Positions 55,411 through 64,000 of a stretch of DNA of 64,000 bases are shown here, piece after piece. The DNA is taken from positions 387,801-451,800 of the forward strand of contig NW_003314271.1 in NCBI RefSeq assembly GCF_000143415.4, given 5' to 3'. The translations under genes and the position numbers were made by a program. Below the pieces are notes generated by a model. It saw only the letters and a program-made list of their open reading frames with translations. It made no database searches and was not told the DNA's origin. Source of the stretch: Selaginella moellendorffii. Lineage: Eukaryota > Streptophyta > Lycopodiopsida > Selaginellales > Selaginellaceae. Positions within the stretch are counted from its first letter, which is position 1. The number at the start of each line of letters is the position of its first letter.

Positions 55411-58400
55411 TTAAGCTGCTACAACGTTGTCTAGTGCGTCCTCGGTGTTCAACACTTCTACCAGCTCGACGTCCAAAATATCTTTCCGAGGATTAGCAGC
55501 GGCAACTATAACTCGAACGGCATCACCAGCTTCTAGCTTCACGTTGGTGCTCACCGATGTATGCAATCCCACCTGCAAGTCACATTAGCCAGCTTATAGA
55601 AAACAGGAAACACTGAAAACTTCATACCTCCTTGATGGAGACGACAACTTGTCCGTCTTTGACCCTGACTACCGACGCTTCATACAGCTCGTCCCTGGGC
55701 CGCCTCCGCAGATACTCAATAAGCCAGTACCTAGAGGACGCGTTTCCCAATTTTCTCGCCTCCTTCGTTTTCAAGTTGGCTAGCATAATCGCTGCCTCGA
55801 GCTGGCTACTGCTAAGCGGTGGAGACTTTTTGCGAAGGGCTGCTTTAACCTGTTAACCAAAACGATCACGATTTAACAAATCGTCAGTAAAAGAGTACAA
55901 GGAGAACCTGGTAGTGTGCCAACAAGTCACTATATCGTCTGATTGGAGAAGTAAACTGAACGTATCCAGGTAGGCCCAAGCTAGAGTGCTGTAGCGGTTT
56001 GGTGCAGTTCATCTCGACAGCCATGTCTGACTGTCCTCTGTATGGCAAAGCCAGAATCTTCTCGTTGCCGTAAGCAGCTATGGCCTCGCCACACAGAATC
56101 ATCATCTCTGAAACAAGTTGTCCAGAGGGACTGGTCATGTCGATCACCTGAAGCTTGATTTCGGGCTCAAACGAATCTGGATTGGTTACTTTGACTTCTA
56201 TCTGCCGAGTGGATAAATCAACTGCACCCTGTTTACAACATCCTCAAAGATCAACCACTGAAGCTAAATGAAACAACAAGCACCTGAGAAAGTCGCCATT
56301 CATAACGGAGTCGGGCAGCCTTCGCCAGCAAATTTAGCTCACGCTCTTCGTCTAGTTGATACATTATAAGCTCCGTTGCAGAGTCATACGAGAGTCGCAT
56401 CGACGGTTTTATCACTGAGCTGCATACCGAAGACTCTGCAATGCTTGAAACACCAAACTTGATTTTCCAGAGGTCCAGGTAGGCTAGCAAGCAATACACA
56501 CCTGCCATCTTTGTCGAGGATGACGGACACACTCACAGCGCAGCATTCCGTGTTCTGCCTAAGGCTCATCGGTCCAGTAGCTAAGTTCATGGGAAACATG
56601 GGAATCGTTTTCTCTGGCAGGTAAACGGTCGTTCCTCGGTGTTTTGCTTCTCTATTTAGTCTCAGGTTAGCCTAGCACAACAAATCAACACACGTGCACG
56701 CACCTTTCAATTATATGTTCCGGCTCTACCCATCTTGTCGGATCCGCAATGTGAATCCAAATTTTCACACGACCGTCGGGGAGCTCAGTCGCGCTCAATC
56801 CATCATCGATCTAGAAATGAATGTCAGGAAGCACAACGATAGACCAAAACACAAACCTCTTCAGTAGAATCTGAATCAATGGTGTAAACCTTCATGGCTG
56901 TTAAATCGACTCTAGAATCCTGATCAGACATAAAATTCCAGGCTTTAGAAAATTTAAGAATGAATAAAGCGCACCTTGTTTTGATCAAGACATGGCTCCT
57001 CTTCAAGAAGCTTTGCAGCCGCAATATGCTCGTCAGGAAAAGCAGTCGGAATTTTGGACTTTAGCAGTTCCACATTTACGTGAAACGGAAGAATACCTAT
57101 GCCGATTAAAACATCTAGAGCAGATTCAGGAGACTTCTGCTGTCCCAAGGCCTCCAAAACCTGGAATATATTAAATCAGAATCAAACTTTGATGCAACGT
57201 GAGTAGCTTACCTCTTTTGCCAAGTTCTTCTGAGTTTCATCGGCAAACGCATCTAACGCAAATTCCTGCAGAGCTTCTACGCGGGCGAGCGCGAACTTTT
57301 CCGAGGACCAACTGGTGGGAGATGGCTTTGAATCATGAGACCGTGCTAAGGCGGACTTGACCATGTTGATAAAATTCACCAGCTCCATTCGAGCGGTTTC
57401 CTCGACATTATACTGGTGTTGTAACTCCTGCACCTGATAAACAGAAAGATCAAACATGAGAGACAATGATGTCGAGCTTACCTCTGCACTAGACCGCGGT
57501 TCATAAAAGACAACAGGCCCTTTTTGCTTGCGCCTAAAGAACACTTGCTTTGAAGATAGCATACAATGCGTTGCATAGTACTCAACATGGGAAACATCCC
57601 CAAAAAGCACCTGCAATTGCGAGGCAGACGAGTCAACCATTTCAACAAAACGTCGACTCACAAACTTTGGCTAGCTTCTTTGAACTTATGGATTTCTCCT
57701 CTGACTCAACCAGCTCGTGCCATGCAATTTCTATAAGAGACAAGTCCTGCAAAACGCAAAATTGTTTCATAAGAAAAAAGTGAAAGAACAAAAAAAACCT
57801 GTATGGCTTCCGTTTGCTTCAGGAACTCAACGATGTCTTCTGGTTTAAACGTTTCTACATCTGGAACAACGTATCTTACTTTCCCAGGCTTCACCGAGTG
57901 GGAATTTCCATACTGCAAATGAGCTATAGCATTAGTTATAGAGCATACTTCTTCCAAAGCTCTGAAAGAATAGTCACCTGGTCTATGGCAATCCAGTTCT
58001 TCTTCCCTTCCGGCCTATCCACAACCGCACAAACAAGCTTGCCATCTTTTACAAGCTCTACAAGCATTCCTTTGCGAAAAATTTGATCGCCGGACGTCGC
58101 GACCTCCTCGCTCGCGCTCACTCTCAACTCTAGATACCTGCGAAGAATCCAAAAGAAACCAGCTAGAAGAAAGCAAAAGGATTCTATAGACAACGCCCAT
58201 ACCTCCCCCTGATTCTTTCCTTCTTCGTTTCTCCCGTCTCCACAAACAGACCGACAAGCTGCTTGAGACTGGCAAGGCCATCGCTCCATTTCCTACTCAG
58301 CAATCCATAGCTGCTACTCCAGGGGCCTTCAATCCCTCCCCGCATCGCCGACGAAGTCGTAAAACTCCTCCTGTTCCCTCGCCTGCCAAGCAAAACCCTC

Positions 58401-58537
58401 CGCGACGAAGAATCCCGCCGCGACGACGATACCACCCCTGCCGCCGCCACTCGATCAATGCCGCGCCCTGACGATGGCACCATCGCCATTGTCGCGTGCA
58501 GCGCGGAAGACAAGCAGGCTGCACAGAATCGCCCCAT
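55411..58537 (-). CDS. RNR1: Organellar exoribonuclease, RNase II/R family (RNR1-like)
   Basis: 3'-to-5' exoribonuclease for rRNA and mRNA maturation in plastids and/or mitochondria. The start at 58537 (MGRFCAACLSSALH) opens a Ser/Arg-rich transit peptide of about 60 residues. Many short introns follow. The RNB catalytic motif is complete (YTIDSDSTEE-IDDGLSATE across an intron near 56815, with the conserved aspartates), followed by WIHIADPTRWVE, FPMNLATGPMSLRQ, the region LSYDSATELIMYQLDEE, and FTSPIRRYSDLLAHYQ. The C-terminal exon looks like an S1-type RNA-binding strand set (GDAVRVIVAAANPRKDILDVEL) ending at 55411. No break noticed. It is probably a conserved single gene unrelated to the metabolic cluster. 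Confidence 0.85.
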
Positions 58538-58767
58538 AAGCGCCGCGACCAGCGGCGCTCAGCAAACCATGGCAAATGCGGGACGCGAATCAATCAAAGC
58601 ACGCGGAGCTGGGATCCAAGAGCCCTATCGCAGCTCTTTCACATAAACCCTATCTCTAAAACCCTCCCCTGTTCTAGGGCAAAACTAGGGTTCTTCATTA
58701 TCCCCATTATTACATACAAAAGGGGGTAAAGTGTTCTTCGAAAAATCAAGGAAAGAATTCCCAGTGG

Positions 58768-59301
58768 TCACTTGGAGCTCCCAGAGGCGTCGATCTGGCC
58801 CTCTTTCTCCTCGGCCTCCTTCTCTCTCGCCTCCTTCTCCTTCTTCTCCCTCTCGCGACGATCCGAAATCTCGAGCTCCACCGCATCCCAGCTCGACCGA
58901 TGCGTCGGCAAATGCTTGGATCGCTCGTAGCCCTCGTCGCGGATCCTGATCTTGTGCCCCTCGGGCACCTCCCACGGCTTCCACTCGATCATCTTGGGGA
59001 TGAGCTTGAGCTCGTCCTCGGCCTGCTTGATGAGCTCCTCCACTTGCCCACACCCAATCCTCTCCTCGATCTTCTCCCAGTCCTCCTCCTCCTGGCACAC
59101 CTTGAGCCGCGCATTCGTGATCTTGAGCACCGCCTGCTTGTAGAACGCCTCCTCGGGGATGCTCTCCGCCGCGAGCAGCGTCCGCTGGTAGAGCCCCAGG
59201 AGCTTCTCCCGCGCTTGCGGCTCCACCCGGAGGCCCGTGATCCCTGTGGATTTCTTCACCTTGGCCAGCAACGGGCCCGGATGGAAGCGCCGCGCCCACA
59301 T
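58768..59301 (-). CDS. NDUFA5: Mitochondrial complex I subunit NDUFA5 (B13, AB subunit)
   Basis: Intronless, 177 residues. Matches the plant B13 subunit of NADH:ubiquinone oxidoreductase: VKKSTGITGLRVEPQARE, LLGLYQRTLLAAESIPEEA, RLKVCQEEEDWEKIEE, GCGQVEELIKQAEDELKL, IPKMIEWKPWEVPEGHK. It is an accessory subunit of the matrix arm. The C-terminal tail is a charged Lys/Glu-rich helix (REREKKEKEAREKEAEEK). Length is close to other plant homologues. No break. Confidence 0.92.
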   Translation of the reverse strand: MWARRFHPGPLLAKVKKSTGITGLRVEPQAREKLLGLYQRTLLAAESIPEEAFYKQAVLKITNARLKVCQEEEDWEKIEERIGCGQVEELIKQAEDELKLIPKMIEWKPWEVPEGHKIRIRDEGYERSKHLPTHRSSWDAVELEISDRREREKKEKEAREKEAEEKEGQIDASGSSK

Positions 59302-59439
59302 TCTCGATCTAGCGCCAAAACCCTCGCGAGCTCTCCCCTGTTTTTAGGGCTCTTCCGGCACGCGCAAGAACCCTAATTCACAGAGTTTTAACCATTATTA
59401 TAAAGGTCGTTACTTTCGCGAGACTACTAGAAGAAACCA

Positions 59440-61281
59440 TCACCTCGGCTGGAATGGAAGCCACCACCAGCGTCTTCGCGCCTGGAAACTGTCACTAGAG
59501 CTCGCTGCTATTCGATCGAAGCCCGGTTCTTGGCTAGAGTAATCCGGCTGCTGCCTCTGGACGTGACTACCACCATTTCCTTGCCTGCTGCTACCACCGA
59601 TGAGATGATTCCCCAGGCAAATCACCAGAACGATCCCCACCATGCTCAGCATCGGCGCCGCCGAGAGCAAGGACCATCCTCGTCCCCGGCTCGCCGGAGT
59701 TCCATTCCTCCGCTGCACTGCTCCTCCACTGGTGTTGCCTTCGTCGATCATGGTGGCGTCCAGCAGCGGTTCTTCGCTAACTCTTGCGGCTTCAAGTGGC
59801 GGCTGGATTTCTTCTTGTGCTTCCATCCTGCCGCTGCTGCTTGCACCGTCTTGAGCGCTCGTAGAGCTCGAGCTCCCGGGACGAGAAACACTCGCATCGC
59901 TTTGCTGCTGGGCGTCGTACTGCTCTTCGGTTTGCTGCTGGGACTCGACGTGCTCCACAGCTCGAGATGGCGTGCTCCTGCGTTGGCTGCTCATCCTCTT
60001 CTGGTCCTCGTAGTCGGGGTCGTCTGTTGGAAGCTCGAACCGGCAAACCGGGCATGAGTTTCTGGAGTCCAGCCACGGAAGGATGCAGTCGGCGTGGTAG
60101 AGGTGCAAGCACGGCATCTGCTTTGCCGGCTCGCCCACGCACACGGTGTCTTTGCACACCGCACACACAGCCGAGCCGTCATCGAGGTGAGCCTGCTCGA
60201 TGAGAATTGTCGGAAGCGTGTCCACTGCCGACTTGGCTGCTGGAGGAGCTCCTCTCCGCGAGTTGTCATTCTCGGCGAGCTGCTGGAGAAGAAGCTCGAA
60301 TCCCCTGGCATCGACGTAGTCCCCCGGATTGCCTACGTACTGCGGGACCTCGACTCGGACCTCGATGTTCTGTCCGACCAGATTCTGGAGGAGCTCTTGC
60401 AAGTAATGGTGCAAGTGCGTCGGCCTCCGCGCGTTGTGTCCCTGTTCTCTCCTCACCCGAGCATTCCTGCGCGGAGGCAGTTCCTCCGGTGGCTGCCGCT
60501 GCTCTTGCTCGTTGTGAGCTCCTTCATCGTCAGCGTTATCGTCCCCGCCACCTTGTCCAGCAGCACCTTCTTCGTCTCCAACTTCCTCCCATTCATCCTC
60601 GTCGTCCTCGTCGTCCTCGTCCTCAGACTCCCAGCGTTCCAAAAGAGCCGCTTCGACCTCACTCTCGCTCTCATCGTGATCACCGTCGCCATCATCGTGC
60701 GCTTCGCTACGTTGCAAACTCGACGAATTCTCTCGTTCCTGATTGGTGGCATCAGCACTCTCTTGCTGTGCTTCGCCATGCTGCTCATTCCTGCTATCAT
60801 CGCTACTTCCACTATTGTTCTCGTTGTTGGCTCTAGCTGCCTGTCCCAGGAGCTGCAAGACATGGACTAGCTGCTGCGGATAGAGCTGACCAAAAGCATC
60901 AGTGAGTGACACAGCCTGGGCCTGAGGAGTGCGAGCAACAGTGGGAGTGTTCCCTCTTCTTCTCCTCCTACGCAAAGTATTTCCCGGATATCCATGGCTG
61001 TCACTGCTGCTACCATTGTTGTTGCTGCTACTAATGTTTAAACTGCGACCAGGAGCCTCTTCCCCAGTTCTTGGAGGCGGCGATCCCAGAGGCTCCACAA
61101 AACCATTCCTACACTCGGAGCATATCATCACCGAAGGACCATCTTCCCGTGCTTCCACAGTCACCTCTTTCCGGCACTGGTAGCACCAATACCCCGGATT
61201 ATCTGCATTGCCCTCGCCAGAATGGCTGCTACTGCTGGCAACGTTGGAAGAAGACGATGCTTCAGGCTGAGGATCTGCCAT
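59440..61281 (-). CDS. RING-H2 E3 ubiquitin ligase with N-terminal zinc ribbon and C-terminal membrane helix
   Basis: Intronless, 613 residues from the ATG at 61281 (the frame is open further upstream but without an ATG). The N-terminal zinc ribbon reads WCYQCRKEV ... MICSECRNGF. The middle is long, low complexity and acidic (many E/D and S runs). The RING-H2 is CAVCKDTVCVGE, MPCLHLYHADCILPWL, NSCPVCRFELP. A single hydrophobic segment near the C-terminus (MLSMVGIVLVICLG) could anchor it. The pairing of zinc ribbon and RING is that of the plant BCA2/RNF126-like ligases. Substrate unknown. Confidence 0.87.
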   Translation of the reverse strand: MADPQPEASSSSNVASSSSHSGEGNADNPGYWCYQCRKEVTVEAREDGPSVMICSECRNGFVEPLGSPPPRTGEEAPGRSLNISSSNNNGSSSDSHGYPGNTLRRRRRRGNTPTVARTPQAQAVSLTDAFGQLYPQQLVHVLQLLGQAARANNENNSGSSDDSRNEQHGEAQQESADATNQERENSSSLQRSEAHDDGDGDHDESESEVEAALLERWESEDEDDEDDEDEWEEVGDEEGAAGQGGGDDNADDEGAHNEQEQRQPPEELPPRRNARVRREQGHNARRPTHLHHYLQELLQNLVGQNIEVRVEVPQYVGNPGDYVDARGFELLLQQLAENDNSRRGAPPAAKSAVDTLPTILIEQAHLDDGSAVCAVCKDTVCVGEPAKQMPCLHLYHADCILPWLDSRNSCPVCRFELPTDDPDYEDQKRMSSQRRSTPSRAVEHVESQQQTEEQYDAQQQSDASVSRPGSSSSTSAQDGASSSGRMEAQEEIQPPLEAARVSEEPLLDATMIDEGNTSGGAVQRRNGTPASRGRGWSLLSAAPMLSMVGIVLVICLGNHLIGGSSRQGNGGSHVQRQQPDYSSQEPGFDRIAASSSDSFQARRRWWWLPFQPR

Positions 61282-61855
61282 GGCTAGGTCTACCCCCTCG
61301 ACCGATTCCTCCGGCAAAATCTAGGATTTTGAGCTCATACCTCGGCAATTTCGCGTGATCCTAGCTCGCTGCAAGGTTCCAAGACTAATCCCTTGCCCCA
61401 GCTACACCTCCGCCGATGCGCGGAGAGAATTGCCGCCAACGCCAAGCGCAGTCTACGCGACGCCGGGGCGATCGCGCTGCTCGCGGTGCGATCGCCGCGC
61501 TCGACCTTCGCTCCTGGTGGGTGAAGAGGGGCGGCAACTCTTGCGTTCACCCAACCCAAACATTCTCGTATTTTTAGGGCCCAATTTCTCTAACACCGCT
61601 TAGAGATTAGAATATTCCGGCACATTGTATTGCATATTCTGTCGTATTGCCCTAAAATCAAATTGACGTCAAAATTTGAAATAGTGGCTCCAAAGTTCTT
61701 TCAAAATCTCGTGCGTGTGTACCACAAGCGAAGATCAATTTTCGCGAGCGCTCAAAGACTCCAAAATGGGTATTGATCTCTTCTTTGTTCCAGTCAGGTA
61801 TAAATCATCGCAAGAGCTCGAGTGATATCTCACAGAAGTTTAGATCACTACCTCG
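61282..61855. promoter_or_regulatory. Divergent upstream region of the RING ligase and peroxidase
   Basis: 574 bp between outward-facing start codons, GC-rich on the RING side and AT-richer toward the peroxidase. No specific control element could be identified. Confidence 0.4.
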
Positions 61856-63057
<1,202 letters not shown>

Positions 63058-63081
63058 AAGTTTGCGGACCTCCATACCTTA

Positions 63082-64000
63082 TCAAAAATCGTACTTTGAG
63101 CGTCCACTCTTTAGAACGAAGCATTGTAGCGGCAGCAAGTCTTTGGTTGCTGCTACCTGATGTTTGTGAGAATCCCAAGCTTCGAGCATCAGCCTTTTCC
63201 TGGAGCCTTTGAAGTGAATAGCTTTGACGTCCAGAGGCATGCCATGGAACTGTCCAGCTCCTTCGGCAGGCGTCCAGTTATACGACGAGCAAGGTAGGAA
63301 CAGCACCTCCACCCCTTTAACTTGGCTCTTGAAAACTTTCCCCTGCTTGAACGAATCCTCGAGAGGATCCGCGAAGTGCCTCACCACCCAAGCGAATGCG
63401 AGCTGGTCACCCATCATCCGAGACGCTCGAAAGAAGTCCCTCCTGTAGGAATCCACGACGCTCTGGAGCAGCAGCTTTCCTTTGGCCAGACCATCTTTGC
63501 TGCCCCTCACGAAGATCATCCCCGAGTTGATGGGCTGTTCTTTGTTATTCCGGAACGTAAGAGCCACGTCAAAGCTGGGAAACTCGAGAAACACGCATCC
63601 CAAATCCCCCACGACGATCATATCCGAGTCGGCGAATATAAAATGCTGGAGCGAGTCGGCCTTTCCAACCTGTTTGATCTGATCGTCCAGGAATGCAATG
63701 TAAGAGTCCAGCCTTTGGAGCATGAGATTGCCGCGGGAGTAGTTCCCAGGCACTCGCTGGAAAGAGATCCCAGCAGGGAGCCTTTCGGTGGAAATCGCGG
63801 CGGCCGGATCTGTCAGTACGAGCTGCTGGGAATTGGGCATGGCCAGCCGCGCGGACTCCACAAACACGCGAAGAACAGAGTAGCCTTTCTCCAAGCCCCG
63901 CAAAACCCTGCCCCCAACTACAGAACCATCGCACTCACCACTGTGTCGATCGGGCGGGACGAACAAAGAAACCAATCCCACGCTCTGCGTACCACAGCTG
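63082..64000 (-). CDS. Putative GT-A-fold glycosyltransferase, N-terminus beyond the window
   Basis: Open frame running off the right edge; at least 305 residues here. A DxD-type nucleotide-sugar site is in FIFADSDMIVVGDL. Other conserved-looking phrases are FDVALTFRNNKEQPINSGMI and VEVLFLPCSSYNWTP, with a final AIHFKGSRKR. They fit plant nucleotide-diphospho-sugar transferases of GT8/GT77-like type, probably Golgi-localised. The exact family and acceptor are not clear. There is no ATG at the apparent beginning, so the start lies outside the window. Confidence 0.7.
   Translation of the reverse strand, partial: SCGTQSVGLVSLFVPPDRHSGECDGSVVGGRVLRGLEKGYSVLRVFVESARLAMPNSQQLVLTDPAAAISTERLPAGISFQRVPGNYSRGNLMLQRLDSYIAFLDDQIKQVGKADSLQHFIFADSDMIVVGDLGCVFLEFPSFDVALTFRNNKEQPINSGMIFVRGSKDGLAKGKLLLQSVVDSYRRDFFRASRMMGDQLAFAWVVRHFADPLEDSFKQGKVFKSQVKGVEVLFLPCSSYNWTPAEGAGQFHGMPLDVKAIHFKGSRKRLMLEAWDSHKHQVAATKDLLPLQCFVLKSGRSKYDF

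Noticed and set aside
59530-60836. Long plus-strand open frames opposite the RING ligase
   Set aside because: Composition reflects the antisense of acidic Ser/Glu-rich coding sequence; the minus frame has zinc-ribbon and RING motifs.

Overview
The window looks like nuclear DNA of a land plant, most likely a lycophyte such as Selaginella moellendorffii. That is inferred from compact genes with many introns of about 50-60 bp, GC-rich codons, and plant families (class III peroxidase, UGT, BAHD, cytochrome P450, PPR, plastid RNase R) beside Helitron and LTR elements. No bacterial gene organisation is present, so there are no operons, ribosome binding sites or CRISPR.

Layout. 1-6 kb: an intact aromatic amino acid decarboxylase (AADC1) and a decayed PPR gene. 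6-12.3 kb: AT-rich DNA and an internally deleted LTR retrotransposon with a 5-bp target-site duplication. 13-17 kb: two intronless genes, a TmpA/ferric-reductase-like membrane protein and a degenerate kinase-like protein. 17.8-22.8 kb: a nearly complete Helitron whose RepHel frame is broken by one stop. 23-27 kb: broken specialised-metabolism pieces (UGT, BAHD) among repeats. 27.2-50 kb: a duplicated metabolic cluster. 50-54 kb: a coclaurine-N-methyltransferase-like gene with a stop, then an intact UGT. 54-64 kb: mostly ordinary genes (BTB-UBL fusion, plastid RNase R, complex I NDUFA5, RING E3, peroxidase, glycosyltransferase).

The main interest is 23-54 kb. One unit contains a GGPP synthase, an AADC and gamma-tocopherol-methyltransferase-like small-molecule methyltransferases; AADC and the first methyltransferase diverge from a 159-bp shared promoter. 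The unit is repeated about 9.4 kb away. The second copy has lost its GGPP synthase (nonsense codon, deletions, a 38-bp micro-inversion) but keeps AADC and methyltransferases and is followed by a P450, a class 3 lipase, a lipase pseudogene, the CNMT-like gene and a UGT. The block A counterparts of the P450 and lipase survive as inverted, broken remnants.

A working model is decarboxylation of an aromatic amino acid to an arylamine, N-methylation, then oxidation and/or glycosylation and possibly acylation. From memory, Selaginella species contain glycosylated and acylated hordenine-type amines, which would fit AADC + NMT + UGT + BAHD. The active-site glycine of the decarboxylases argues instead for an indolic substrate. 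The role of the GGPP synthase is unexplained. None of the functions is proven by sequence alone.
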